From Heterodera schachtii (taxonomy: Eukaryota > Nematoda > Chromadorea > Rhabditida > Heteroderidae): DNA of 64,000 nucleotides. The stretch is taken from contig SIJG01000021.1 of assembly GCA_023374025.1 (NCBI GenBank), positions 769,675-833,674 of the forward strand. The letters are read 5' to 3'. Numbering within the stretch: the first letter of the stretch is position 1; the number at the start of each line of letters is the position of its first letter. The position numbers were made by a program, and so were the translations under genes. Below are positions 1 to 12,905 of the stretch, in pieces. The notes under the pieces were generated by a model. It saw nothing but the letters and a program-made list of their open reading frames with translations, did no database searches and was not told the origin of the DNA.

Positions 1-63
1 ATATTCCAGCAATTCCCCCAAAAATTACTTTTGTTGCAATTGAAACTTTTTCAGATGCTGCTA

Positions 64-3000
64 TTAGACTTTCTGTCTGCCCCGAATTTGCCCGTGCCTA
101 CCCAGGCAATGCTCTTCGCCCTTCAGCAGTGTGCCGTAGTGCTTTGGTGGCATTGGCAAAGGTGTTTTGATGATCACTGTGTGCTCAGTGGGCGGCGGTG
201 CCGCGGACTGCTGAAGTTGTCGCAAGCGAATGTTTGTCGCCGATGGTTCGCAGCAGTCGTCGTTGTTGTTGTCGTTGTCCTCCCACCGTTGCGTCTGCTG
301 ACTTTGGCACTGTTTTTGGCCAATTACACAATTCGGGTGCAAGAAAAAGCCGTGCTCCGTTTGCTGCTGCTGCTGGTGGTGGCTTTGAGCATAATTTTCG
401 GCACTTATCGAAGAAGAGGAGGAAGAGGAGGGAGAAGCGGACGGAGGAAGAAGCACAGACTGAGAGTTACCCGAAGAGAAGTGGTGGGAAGGCTGAAGAT
501 GACGGGGAGAAGAAGGGAAGTGCGGGGGATGCTTTTGCTTTTCGAGAGATCGTTGTTTTGTTAGGGAATGCTGTTGGTTATGGTAAAGGGTGACTACTGT
601 AAAGTGAGGGGTTTTACTGTAACGAATGAATTGTTCAAAAATGAGGAGGAAAAAAGGAGTGCAAAATTTATTCCTTTGTTAATAATAATTGAAAAAATTA
701 CAATAAACAAATCTCACAAACAATTACCGTTCGGTTTTCGGTCTGACAATGAGTCACCCCGAACTTCTGACGCATCATAACGCTGTCTAAAGGATGAGAT
801 TGAATGGTATGGGGGCACCATAACACACAATCAAGGGGAAAATTCGATTTCCCCTCAATTTCGACATTAAATTTTATAATAAACTATTTTTTTTTTTCAA
901 AACTTTTCACGTATTTACTTGCTATTGAACAGAATTGGAAAATAAGCAAGACCAAAAGCATAAATAATACCTTACTTCTTCTCGCCGTACACTGCCGTCA
1001 AGGTCCGTCACATTGCATCCGACCAAAGTCCGCCGTTTGTCCCTCAGGCAAAAGCGCTCCCGCGGAGAAGGATTAATTGAAGTGCAAAAGCTGAACGACG
1101 GAGAACAAAATGAGCAAATGGATATTGCACATAAAACCCGAGTAAAAAGTGGCTTCTGATGTACCTTTTAACGACAAAATCGAAGAGCAAAGTGGCCAAA
1201 GGGATGAAAATCAGTGCCATCCAAAAGGGAGGGCTGGACACCTGAACCAATTAAGCAATCGATTAGCAATCGCTGCTATCCATTGTTTCTCGACAAATTG
1301 GGAGGGGAAAAGCTTTACCCACCATAATCATGAACATCCCTCTCATGTCGGCACCAAAATTAAACCAAGGCCAAACCTGTAAGGGAAACAATTTAGAAGC
1401 ACATTTCTAAAATTAATTTTTTACCCATGAATATATGGCTAATGAGGCGAACCAAAGGCCGACGGAGCCAAGGCAAAAGCCAACAATTATCCAAGTCCAC
1501 GAATCGCACTCCAACAGCGCCTTCAGACAAACGGTGACAACGACAAACTGAAAAAACGAATAGCAAAAATGCCAGTGATTCATTAAATTAAATGCCAATT
1601 AGAGCTAATAAAGGAAATTAAGAAATGAGGGCGGGCGGGGGGGGGGGGGGTAATCTGATCACAGTATTTTTTAGTACGGCCTACCGTATATAGCGAATTG
1701 CCGAATATCAGCCAACCGCCCGTATTGCCACCGGCCCAAAGAATGCCCGAGGCGTAGAAGCCAAAGCTGAGGAAGAAAAGGAGCAGCGAATGCCACAGCG
1801 AAACGCCCACCCAAAGGAAGAAGCGCTGAAATGGGCAAAAGGCACTAATTAACGGACAAACGTCGGGATAATTTAAACCCATTTTTTCTTAAACAAAATT
1901 CGAATGCTTTGACGCTGACTCCGTTGGAAAATGCCCTTTGCTGGAAGCTTTGGTACAGTTGCGGGTGGCGCAGAATCATCCGCTGGGAAAGCGGACGGTC
2001 GAAGAGGCCGAGAATGATGGGGGGCCAAGCGGTGAAGAAAACGTTGAACATGGCGATGGTCCACCGCTCGAAAATGGTCACGCCGGAAAAGGCGGAGAAG
2101 AAGGCGAACCACAGCTCGATGATGTACAGGCAGATGTTCTTGTAGAAACTGTTGGGGAGAGAGAATAAATCGGAGGAAATAGGATTACTCGACATTTGCG
2201 TCTATGTCCAAAATCGGGTTCAATCTTAAATTTTTTCAATCCCTGACAGCCTAAAAAGCATTAAATAAGTGATAGAAAGTAATTGTGTATGATAATTTGA
2301 TAGACAGCAATTTTAAAAAATCATTCATCAATTGTATAATTTATATTGTTTATAGAATGCACTTTTGGACATAGGCACAAAAATCAGAGGCACAGATGTC
2401 CGGGACGCAAATGTCTGGACACGGGAAATAGGGGGGGGGGGGGGAGATGATAAAAAAGCCATTATAGAAAATATGGGAGAATCGACTTCCTTCCCCCCCC
2501 CCCCCGAAATCGCCAAAATGAATCCAAAATAAAAGGAGAAATTATTCCAGGATAAAAACCCCTCACCTGTATAGAATGACTTTTACGCTCCGTTCGAAAT
2601 TCCAAGTGCCTTAAGAGAATTTTGTCAATTAATTTAATTTCGGTGTTCGTTTTTTTTACCGTGCACTAAGAGAAGGCGCTGAAGAAATTGGAACTGTGCG
2701 ATGGAATAATCGCTGGCAGAAGCGGCCTTTGAATAACCAATCGTCAACTAATTCAATTTTTGGCATTGTGTCGCCCACCTGAAGGCCTTCGACCCCGCTG
2801 ATGCCAACCCCGACATTTGCCGCTTGGATCATCGCCACGTCGTTGGCCCCGTCGCCGACGGCCATCACCGTTTTGTCGTTGCCAAGCGATTTGACAATTT
2901 CAACAATCTCTGCTTTCTGTCAATGATGAGAGAACAATAGAAATTATTTGCTCATGAATCGCAATTATATTAAAAATTTTTTATTTTTGGTTATTTTTTT

Positions 3001-6000
3001 AAAAATCAAAAAAAAATGGGAACAGCACAGCTCGAAAATGAAAAAATAATTTGAAGGTTTGAATTCTTAGGAAATTTAAAAGAAACATTTATATTTGTAA
3101 AAATGTGGAAAAGAAACTGATAATGAGCTTTAAGTATAATTGCAATTGTTTGGCTTCTCTTCCGCCGCCCTTTTCACCTGCATCGGCGTCATCCGACAGC
3201 AAATGACGGAATGGCAGTTGAGAATTAATTCCGCAAAAATGCGTCTCGCCTCTCCGATCACCGCGTGGTGAAGACTCGCCCCGTCAGTGACCAGGGCAAA
3301 CGGCGTCTTCGTCATCAAATATTGGTGGGACTGAACGTAAAAATGAGACATTCACGAATAAATTCAATTTATGTCCCAGTTTAAGAACAAAACTTTCTTT
3401 AAAAATAGGGAGAGGAGCATCTTTCACCGGCAAATGGCCCAATTTCGCGGAAAGGGAATTGGCAATCAATTTCCTAGGTTTCCCAAATTCCGACCAGTTG
3501 AATTTGACCATAAGAAGTGTTATTTTCCCCATCCTTTTTCCTCATTCGTTCTGTCTACGGCTTCGGCTTCCAACCCCCCGCCCCTTGAGGGAACAGGACA
3601 AAATCACGCAGGCCGAAATCACGCCACTAGAAATTTTTCAAAAAATTTTCAAATCAAGATTTTTTCAAGAAAAAATTCTTAGAAAATTTTTTTTATGAGA
3701 AAATTTATAGAAAAAAATTTTGAAAAATTTTCAGCGATTTTTTTGGAACTTATTGATAAATTACTAGTTTTTTTTGAAAATTTTCCAAAATTTTTTTTTT
3801 TTCGAAATTTTGTATAAAAATTTTCTAATTGTAAGAATTTTTTCTTGAAAAATTCTGTTTGAAAAAATTCTCTTAAAATTTCTAGCGGCGTGATTGTGTC
3901 CCGGCGTGATTCTGGCGGCGTGGTTTTAGGGGTGCACCCGCCCCTTGACCACCTTCAGTGTGTACTCCTGCAATTTGGCCAACACCGTGTCGAAACTGCG
4001 TTCAGCCAGCACCATCAGTTCTGTGTCCTTGTGGCACAGGGAGGACGACTGCGCAATTTGGACGGCCGTCTCCAACTTGTCGCCGGTCAGCATCCAAATG
4101 CGAATGCCGGCCGCCAACAGAGTCCGAATGGTCAATGGAACATTCTGAAGCACAATAGAAAGAATTAGTAAAAGTTTGGGAAACAGGGGATTAAGGTCGG
4201 GTGGTGCCGTTTGGAGACGCCGGGAAAATTTTGGGAAATTTGAGTATTTTACCGGCATTTCCGGGGAAAATTTTTGGATTTTGCTGAAATTGTTTTGCCG
4301 GCAACCGCGTAAGCTATTTTTAAGGTTAAAATTTTGGCAAATTCCCCTCGTCCCTCTCACTTCTTGCAATTTGTCTTCAATGGCTGTCACTGCGACCAGT
4401 TGCAAATTGCGCTCAATCTTTTCCGCCACCGCGGCCAGCTTCTTCTCCCTCTCCTCAATGGCGGTGGACGCCGTTTTGAATTCGCGCGACCAAAGCGCGT
4501 AAGTGTCCGCCTCCAACACAGCCGAGGCGAAGCACAAAGTGCGGTAGCCTAAAGCAGGAATTGTTCAATTATTCAGTTTTAATTTCACAATTTTAGCGAC
4601 TATTAAAAATTTTTTTTTTTTGTCTTTTATTCAGTTTAGCAGCAAATAAGAGGCGGATAATAAAAAAGATATGAGTAAATCAAATTGACAATTTAATAAG
4701 TTAAAATAAGTTTTAAAAATGTTTAGCCGTCAAAGTGAGAAGGGCTTAAGTTCACCCGCCGAAATTGGCCGGTGCCAAAAGCACTCCCCGTGAAGCGAAA
4801 GGGCCAAGTTTTATTTGCGCATTTAGGGAACGCCACGGACTCATCGGATGGAGAGACCGAGGAGCTATAATGCGACCACAGTCAAAGGGAAGAGAACCAA
4901 ACACAAAACAAAGACACGAACCACTGGACCAAGGAAGTAACAATGACATAATGCCAAGAAGCAATGAAATAATAAAATTTTTTGTACCTTTTTGCGCATA
5001 ATCACTCAGTGCCCTGTCGGAGCTGTGCAGCATTTGTTGGTCGTTCAGTTCCTTTGAGAGACGCTCAAAAATGACGTTGTCCTGGAAATACAATTCAGAA
5101 ACTCGGAAATTTCTAGAGATTGCTACCGCGCCTTTGCAGAACAATTTGATTTGCGCATTTTCGGCACTTTTCTCGCGCAAAATTACGCTCATCCGTTTCC
5201 GATCACTGCTGAAATCGAGCACATTTAACAGTTCGAAGGTGCGATCTGTGCCGTCCTAAAAAGGAAAATTTAATTTAATTCCTAAAAGAGGAAATTAAAT
5301 ACTAACAATAAGTTAAATTATGCTCTATTATTTTCCCGACCGCTTCCATCACAATTTCGTGCGGTTTCCGTGTGTGGAAGGTGAAGCCCTGGTTTTGAGC
5401 GCCACGGACGAGCGCCGCTTCGTCGGGAGACGACGCCTGAAAACGAATGCGACCACTTTCTTCACGCTCGGGAACAACTGAAACGGGAAAACAAATTTAT
5501 GATAGCAAATGAAATGGGGAAGAAATTCTGAGCAGGTCAAAAATTTTTGAAAAAAACAGTAATTGATCATAAAATTTTGAAAAACACTGAAAATTTTAAA
5601 ATTTGTTTTTCTGGAAATTTTCTTACGTTCCTATTTTTTGTAAATGCTCATCAAGTGTTTTAATTCATGACAATTTTTTAAATTAATCTATGGCGAAGAG
5701 CAAAAAAAAAAAAGCAACAGATTCCACTCCAAAAATTAGCGAATTTAAAAAGGTTTTTTAAATCAAATTTTCTTCAGCTATTTGTGCCCCGCCCCTCCTC
5801 CAAATTACCGGAATGACAGGTGGCCAACATTGTGAGAAACTCGTAAATTTGCGTCCCATTGCCATTCCGTCCGCTGACCATGTCACGTCGAAGTTCGGGA
5901 TCATCAAAATCCTCCTGTTAATTCCATTGCCGTCATTTCGTAATAATTTTTTGCCCAAATGTCCCCCCAATTTCAAACTCTGTCGTCGTCTCCGTAGCCG

Positions 6001-9000
6001 ACCGTCCCAATTTGGCACCGTTTAAACGTCATAATGTTGCGCGTCAATGTGCCCGTTTTGTCTGGACAAGGGGAGAAAAAAGCTAAGTTTTATAAGGAAA
6101 TTCCTTTCACTCTTATGAAAAAAGGAAAGAATTCAAAAAATGCCATCTGATTGTGAGAACTTTTTTGGAATTATAAAATTTCTGAAAAAAGCAAGTTTAG
6201 GTTTTGTGGTTATTTTTTTTGGGCTAACTAATCAAAAAGCTTGAGATGATTACCAGTCATTAGGAATTGCACTTGGCCCAATTCCTCGTTTAGGTTTGAT
6301 GTTCGTGCCGTGGCCGATACGTCGCTTGCCTCATCATACATCAAAATGTCCTAAAAAGGTTGGACTTAATTATGAACAATTTTTGTTTGATGGGTTGTTT
6401 TTGAAAATTTTAGACAAATTTAAGAAATATATAGAAATAAGTAAAATTGAAGAATTGAACTATGGCTGATGGGCGCCACCTTCAATTTTTCATTAATTTA
6501 ATAGAAATTCTTAAAAATTACCAATTTTTAGGTAATTTTGTGTTTATAAAGTTTGAAAATTGCCTGGTTAATGTACGACGCCTGGAAGAAGCGCACAATT
6601 TCCAGCGTCACTTGCAACGAAATTGGGATGAGATTGTTGTAGAGGATGAAGAAGGTGAGCATGTTCCACCAGAAGGACCAATGGCCAATGGCGCCGATGT
6701 ACCAATGGCCGTCCAAAAACCATTTGTTGTACACTTCGGCACCGATGACACTGCAAAAGGCTGGTTGGAGGCACAAACACACACAACAGAACATATAAAG
6801 ACCCTTTTAAGATCATACTAGTAGGTCGTTTCATAAAAAATGAAAATGCCCAAAAATAAGTTTGGGAAAAGTTATCTAAAAACTTAAAAAGGGATTTGAC
6901 AATGATTTTCCAAGAATTAACAAATTATGGTTGCTCAATTTAGCATGTATGAAGATTTAAATAAAACCCATTGTACAAAGACAAGTGTTTTTTTTAACTT
7001 TGCTAGTTTTCAAAAACCCAAACAATGGACCATAAATTCAGTTTTGAATGCTTTTTCGAAATTGGGATTATTTATATCGCTTAAAGGTATACTGTTTCAA
7101 CTATTTTAACTGATTGTGAAGTTATGGACCTTGGTGTAAAAGAATGTTGAAATTTTTACCTAATTAAAAAACCCATATTATTCGGCACTCTCATTACAAA
7201 TTGTCCGGTCACCTGACGATGGTGATCAGCACCAGCATGAGAAAGAGGATGACAATGCGTTGGTTGGTCATCACATCAATGCGCGACGTTTTCAGCGGGG
7301 CGCTGGTCGAGTTCATCAGAAGTCGCGAGTCGTGCCCCGTGTAAACGACGACGCCGAACACCCAGCGGCAATTCTTCAGTTTGGCACCGCGCAGCAAAAA
7401 TTGGCCAATCGCTGCGGGAAATATTTTAAATGGAGGAAATTCAAAGTTTCGTCGGACAGCCAATTAATGTACGGGGAATGGGAAATCGCACTCACAAAGT
7501 GGCACTTTTTCATCATCTCCGGCACACATGGCGCCGCTGAATTCGTTCACCCGTCGGTTGGGCGGTTCGCATTCGATGTGCGCACGCAATGCGCGCAGTT
7601 GGGCAATGTCAGAGAGTTGGGCGGTGATAGGGACGGCCTAAAAGAGAGGGAGAAGAAATAACGAGAAAACTGATTGTTTAGAAAAAGATGACCTGGCGTA
7701 TTTTCAAATTTGTCTCCCCGTCAAGCTGTGCCGTTTCAATGTAAGCTAAAAATGGCGCAATTGTTATTTTGAAAGAATGGCGATAAAGTAAAATGATTGA
7801 TAACATACATGTACAAGGGGTGCGCCAGTCAGACCCCCATACGTCGAACGTTTGGCGCAGGGGGGGGTGCGCCAGGACCAATTTTTCTTACGTCGGCCTC
7901 AATTTTGCCGGCGACGACCTTTTTTTTTGCTATTTTTAATACTTTTTTTCTGGCGACCTTTTTTTTTTTTGCTTTTCAAACCACCTTTTTTATGCGGCGC
8001 GTTTCTCCAAAAACTGTGTGAGAAGGGGGTGGGGCGGTCCGGCGGTGCCGATAGGCGCCGCCGGAAAAATTTTTTGAATTTCTTATGCGTTTTGCTAAGG
8101 AAATTGTTCAAATTTCAACTTTTTCCCCCTTCGGTACGACCCACCCCACGACGACCCCCCCCTCCTTTACAGCCGCCCCCCTTACGACGCACGTGGGAGG
8201 GGTGCGCCAGGCCCATTACGACGCAGGGGGGGTGCGCCGGCGCACCCCTTGTACATGTATGATTGATAAATTAAAAAAAATTGATGTTTTGTTCGGGGTC
8301 GTTGGGAAAATTGAAAATGTGAGTACAATTTGTTGAGGTTTTGCATAAAAATGACAAAATTTTCGATTTTGAACAAATTTTTTAAAAGCGCGGTGAAAAT
8401 TTTGTAGATTTTCAAATCGACTTTTTAACAGATTTTCAGGCATTTAATTTTCACCCATTCCCAACGCTTCGCTGGACGAAAGGAGCACAATGTCGGCAGG
8501 AAAAAACTGTCCTTCGCTTACGCGAATGATTTGACCGACACGCAACTGAACATTTTCAAATTAAAAGGATAGTCGAGAAAGATTTGATTCCAATTGGTTT
8601 GATTTAGGCAAATTTTGAAAAATGGCAAATCGCGCAAAATTATTTTAAATAAGATTTTTCGGTGCTTGTTCGTGATAGCCCTAGTTTAAAAGAAAAAAGC
8701 AATGAATTTGTTATAATTAGCTATAGTCGAAAAATCTTAGAACTTGGAAAGAGTCTTTTTTAAAGGATTTTAAACCATTTTTTTATACAAAATTAGCATG
8801 GTAAAAGGGAGAGATTAGAGGGTCAATAAGAAAGGTATCATGGGCATAATTAACATCTGCAACTGCTCTGACCTCCTTCCATTTGGCCATTCGCATTTGG
8901 CCACCGTTGCAAACCGAGCCGAAAGAGTCCAGCAGTTCCACCTCGTAATTGTTCACCTCAATGTCCATGCGTCGCCGTTTCTGGAAACAAAAAATGCACA

Positions 9001-9944
9001 AAAGTGAGACTTGAGCACTGACAATGTCCTCGAAAATCTCTTTTAACGCCGACACAGCCAAAATGATGAGAAAAGGCACTGCTGTTGTGTAACGACCTGG
9101 CAAAAAAAGGCAAAGTTTAAAATGGGACAAAGACATCTTTGGTAGAGAAAATTTCCATTTTCCCAGCCATTTTAGACATACGCAAATGATAATTTTTAAT
9201 TAATTCGATTCAGAAACAATTAAATTGAGCGTTTATGTCATAAATCGACAATCATAAAATTATATATAAAAACGTGCAATTTCAAAAAATGGTTAAGTTT
9301 CAAAGAGTAGAATTAACTAATGATTGGTTTTTAAGATTATTATTGGGCCCAATTTGTCCGGGCCGTACGTCCCACTCCCCCTGGACTCCACTTATCATTA
9401 TCGCCCCTATTATGCTCGACCTGTGGGGCTGACTTCGGGGATTTGCTGCAACACCGCAATAATAAGAAAGAAAACGTTGCTGTAACGGCGGAACTGTTCA
9501 AGAAGAAAGCGCGGGAAGAATGTGAAGACGTTGTATTTGCAGGTGCTGAAAATGAAACATAGCAAACAAAAAAAAATGGCGAAAAGGGGAATTTAGTGAA
9601 ATTTAACGGCCCAAAATTGGCAACCGCAAAAATAGGTTAAACAAATGGGGCTTTAAAGGAGTCAAACATTTAAAATTGTTACCCCCCAAGCTAAAATTTC
9701 CAATTTGACAGTAAAACGGGAAAATGTCTAAAATTTGTCAAAACCTTATTTCGTTGTCACAATATTTTTGCGCTTGCGCACCTCCGCCCACGGCAATCGA
9801 ACGCGGCGCGACGTTCGCCTGCTTTTGTGTGCCACCGCTCGACGACGACCGTTGGGACGCGGAGGACATTGAGGAGGTCAACGAAGCGACGGTGGTGTCG
9901 CGGATGGCGGAATAGGAGGGCAAATTGGCACGGATCCAATGCAT
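64..9944 (-). CDS. tat-1: P4-ATPase phospholipid flippase, class 1 (TAT-1/ATP8A-like), about 20 exons
   Basis: Predicted aminophospholipid flippase that moves phosphatidylserine to the cytosolic leaflet. Exons read right to left. The N-terminal exon (ATG at 9944) ends near 9739 and joins a TM1 exon at 9411-9545 containing [20 protein letters not shown]. Conserved blocks follow: [20 protein letters not shown] (about 9040-9097), the A-domain loop [10 protein letters not shown] (about 7700-7745), the TM4 motif PISLQVTLE (about 6610-6640), the phosphorylation site DKTGTLTRN (about 6040-6065), [16 protein letters not shown] (about 5390-5440), [12 protein letters not shown] (about 4050-4085), [12 protein letters not shown] (about 2825-2860) and C-terminal TM exons at 1845-2150, 1583-1850, 1440-1560 and 1160-1250. 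The tail exon (about 604-64) is Ser/Gln-rich with five consecutive glutamines. All catalytic motifs are intact. A strong pyrimidine-AG acceptor lies about 18 nt upstream of the ATG and could be an SL trans-splice site. Exact intron borders, and the link from the last TM to the tail (an exon near 970-1080 is likely), are inferred. Confidence 0.9.
2430..2507. repeat. G-run and C-run inverted pair in a flippase intron
   Basis: A run of about 14 G near 2431 and a run of about 13 C near 2492 lie some 50 bp apart inside an intron of the flippase gene and could pair as a hairpin. Similar long G or C runs occur in other introns and spacers (near 1641, 29450, 39256, 41440, 59657 and 63851). Confidence 0.6.
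3593..3935. mobile_element. Foldback-type element in a flippase intron
   Basis: An inverted pair flanks a very AT-rich core. The left arm contains ATCACGCCACTAGAAATTTT (near 3620) and the right arm contains AAAATTTCTAGCGGCGTGAT (near 3875). Both outer ends carry repeats of the form ggcgtgatt. No ORF is seen. It lies between the exons coding for the P-domain of the flippase, so it is intronic. No clear target duplication was found, so the class is unknown. Confidence 0.5.
7804..8259. mobile_element. MULE-like MITE with 10-bp target duplication
   Basis: The terminal inverted repeat TACATGTACAAGGGGTGCGC begins near 7806 and is matched by its reverse complement ending at 8259. The direct repeat TGATTGATAA flanks both sides (7794-7803 and 8260-8269). 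A 10-bp duplication is in the range of the Mutator superfamily. The inside has several copies of ggtgcgcc and a short GC-rich palindromic core at 8039-8064. No transposase is encoded. It lies in the flippase intron after the DGET exon. Confidence 0.7.
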
Positions 9945-10159
9945 AAACAACGGATGGACTGCAAAAAAAAATGTAGACCATCAATTTTTGAAAATATTGC
10001 AATTTTCAATAAACTGAAGGCAGTTTTCTTTCACTCTCTGATGAAGTCGAAATTTCCGGACGAAAATGCCGAAACCCTCAAAAAATCACACCATACATTT
10101 TTTTTATTTCTCCTCCCCTCAATATATGTATAATTATTAAATATTGAATTAATTTTCCA

Positions 10160-10281
10160 TTTGTTACCACAAATATTCTGCAGCAGAAGAATGCTTCCAA
10201 AAAATCGATGATGATATGAGAGAAATTAAAGAAATTTTAGCGAATAGACAAGCGCAAATAACTGACGAATATACATGCTAA
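10160..10281 (+). other. Short coding-like fragment in the 10.0-11.9 kb spacer
   Basis: This frame reads ECFQKIDDDMREIKEILANR and ends in a stop near 10281. It is the only coding-like stretch in the spacer between the flippase and the E2 gene. It has no ATG and no recognisable partner exon. The rest of 10000-11870 is AT-rich. Near 10399-10500 there is a GC-rich segment of gggatcccg-type repeats beginning TAGAGATCGG, resembling the end of a hAT-like element also seen at 49190-49400. I recognise no gene here. Confidence 0.2.
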
Positions 10282-11872
10282 AAATTTTTAAAATGGTTTA
10301 TTATTAAGAGTGGGATTTTTAGTTTTTACGCATTTTTTCTGTCATTTGTTTCGCGTAGAAATGCATTAAAACTCATTTAGACAGATAATATTGTTGTAAT
10401 TAGAGATCGGCGGGATGGGATCCCGAGCGGGATTTTGCGGAGTCCGCAATCCCGCATTTTTCGGAAAATGGGCGGGATCCAATCCCGCAAAAATTTTAGT
10501 TCCAATTCCGCATCGTGATCCACAAAATGTGATTTTGTGCACAGGATTACGCTTTATCAAATTGATTTTTTTGAAATTGCAAGAAATAAAATGCCAATTT
10601 TCTCATTCTGTTCTGTTTTATTTTAATTTAAAATCATTTCATCTAAATTTGTGAAAAAAATTTCTTCTTTTACTTTTGAAAAGTGTTTTTAAATGTTTAT
10701 TTTCAAAATCCTTTTAGATTGAGCTTATTTTTTCTCTTTCGAATAAAAAATAAACCATAAAAATCGCATCCCGAGAAATGAGCATTTGAAAAATTGTGCA
10801 TTAGAATGACCTCTTATCAATATATATGTACCGTTTGGCGCTGTTTGATATTGTACATAAAATGTGATCTGATCTATTCGTTATCTTTCCGCTGATTATC
10901 AATTAGTCATCGCGTTGGTTTTGATGAGTGCTGTGACTTATTCAGTGTGGGTAAAAGACCAACATTTTATTTTGTTTGATTAAATTAATAGTCATTTTGT
11001 TAGAGAAATGCTACATATGTATAAACAAAGAATTTAGACATCTTATGCGATTGATTGCCCAAGCATTAAATACGGATTGGAAAGGGAAATGAAAATGTTT
11101 TATTTCCAAATAAACAAAATGCTCATTCCTTCCATCCATCCGAACTGCGGCATAATCGCGTGAATGGGCGATAATAGGGACGGAATGCATTTCATTTAAT
11201 CAAAAAATGCAAACATTTTTTATATATAAAAAAGTGAGGCATGTGGACCTTAAAAAGTGGCGAAGGATGGAATGAATGAAAGGCGCTTTTGTTGGCGAAA
11301 TAAATCTCACCTCTTCCGCCACATAAACCAGTCATCGTCAGTCTGTGGTGGGTAATTAAAATAATCATTAAACATTTCGAAACGCCCGTTTTATCACCCC
11401 GCCCATTGGTGTGAGAATTATTGGGGCACTCGCCAAATTGTTTCATGAAACTCCTCGAATTGATTGAAAGACAAATATAAATAAAACTGAAAAGTAGCAA
11501 TTTACAAAAATAGCAGATTGGACGCGTAGACTGGAATAGAGCATTTTTGCGTTTATTTTAGCAATTTACACGATCTTAACATAGAGTTACTCGAAAATTC
11601 TTTAAAGTTATTTATTTTTTAGAATTTCGACCCAATTCCAGAATTTGAATCCTGGGAATCCTACCCCGGCCTAATTCCTAACCACAACTTTTCAAATTCC
11701 AGGCTTTTTCCTGGATATAATATAATTTTTGATCAGAAAAACCACAATTTATAAATTCTTCAATTTTACATAATTATTAATAAATACATATGAGAACGAA
11801 TGGACAATATGTGTGATTCTTATTATGTACAATCAAAACGAGTTTCATATGAAAAAGATCACAGTTTCAAGG

Positions 11873-12642
11873 TTAGATCGATGCCCGGCGTCCTCCTCCA
11901 TCGTTTGGAATATCGCGGTAATCACTTTCAAGCGCCACGTTCGACTCCTTCACGCATTGTTTCACCCTCTCATTGTACCGCTGGGGATTGACGCGAAACA
12001 TCAGCTGAAATTAGAGGGGAATTAGTTAAAAATATATTCATTTCATGCGAATGCTCTTCTTACGAGTGCCTCGAGATTTGCAGGACTCAGAAAGTTCGGC
12101 TCCGATAGCATTGATTGGACTGAGATGACGATGGACTCCACCGTGTGCACAGGCTGCCAACGTTCTGCCGCTTTCTCAACGCCAAACGGTCCGTCGCCCG
12201 GCGGGTGGAGAATACTGATGCACACATAGCCATCCCTGTAAACTGTAGGGAGAGAAAAAGCATGATGAAGGAACGGTTGATGCAAACGGTTTACCATTAG
12301 GGTGAAGAATGTTAGTGAGAAATCGCATCTTCGGCGGTTGTTGCGGGTAACTCGTCGGAAAGTCGAGTTGTGCCAAAAAGGTGCCGCCTTCGCTAAAATG
12401 AGAAAAGGGAAATCATTGTTGGTAAAATGTGTGTGGTTTCATTGTCAGCAAACTCACTATGGCGATTCGGGCGGGCCAAAAATGATCACTTGCCATTTGA
12501 AGATCTGAAAAAAGGGATTTGATTGGAAGCGCAAAAAAAATTGAAAAGTGCCGACATTGTCGTCAACGAGGCCACGGACAGCGAATCCATCGGTTGGGTT
12601 CGTCTGAAGTTCGACCAATTGACGGGCCAACGAAGCGGACAT
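11873..12642 (-). CDS. ubc-7: Ubiquitin-conjugating enzyme E2, UBE2G/UBC-7 type, 5 exons
   Basis: E2 enzyme that accepts ubiquitin from E1 and passes it to substrates with an E3. The G-type E2s serve ER-associated degradation and related pathways. Exon 1 begins with ATG at 12642 (MSASLARQLVELQTNPTDGF). The following exons give IFKWQVIIFGPPESPYEGG, then PPKMRFLTNILHPN, then YRDGYVCISILHPPGDGPFG, which holds the HPN motif and the catalytic Cys. The acidic-loop insertion typical of G-type E2s follows that Cys. Next comes RWQPVHTVESIVISVQSMLS, and the last exon (11873-12004) ends in GGGRRASI. Spliced length is about 170 residues, normal for UBE2G. Splice phases join cleanly; the exon 1 donor is the least certain. 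UBE2G1 fits slightly better than UBE2G2. Confidence 0.9.
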
Positions 12643-12748
12643 AAGTGGGAAGAACGGCCAAACAACGCAGGAATAGAAAAGTGACAATTTTGAGCAAAAC
12701 CATCTCCTTTATATACATACCATCCGGAAAAGAGCTCCTGTAACAAAA

Positions 12749-12905
12749 AAAAGATTTGCATGTGTGGCTAAGTGGCTTTTGTAAGATATAAGGGAAAAGG
12801 AGTGGAGGTTCGAGTCTGCTCCACGACACTATATTACAAATTTTCGTAAAATATTTGTGAATGTTTTTGCCAAGCAAATTAGACAATCTTGGTATCATTC
12901 GAAAT
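12749..12905 (+). mobile_element. tRNA-derived SINE copy A
   Basis: An A-box-like GTGTGGCTAAGTGG and a B-box-like GGTTCGAGTCT lie about 45 bp apart, as in a tRNA-derived pol III promoter. The tail includes TTTTTGCCAAGCAAATT and CAATCTTGGTATCATTCGAA. A second copy with the same layout lies at 21431-21590. No tRNA cloverleaf closes around it, so it is not a tRNA gene. It lies just upstream of the E2 gene. Confidence 0.65.

Noticed and set aside
64..564. Plus-strand open frames rich in Leu, Arg and Val at the window start
   Set aside because: They are antisense to the Ser/Gln-rich tail exon of the flippase.
11192..11500. 102-codon minus-strand open frame
   Set aside because: No motif, no codon bias different from the flanks and no neighbour exon; probably chance.
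12749..12830. Possible tRNA gene
   Set aside because: A and B boxes are present, but no acceptor or anticodon stem closes, and a second copy shares a long non-tRNA tail, so it is a SINE.
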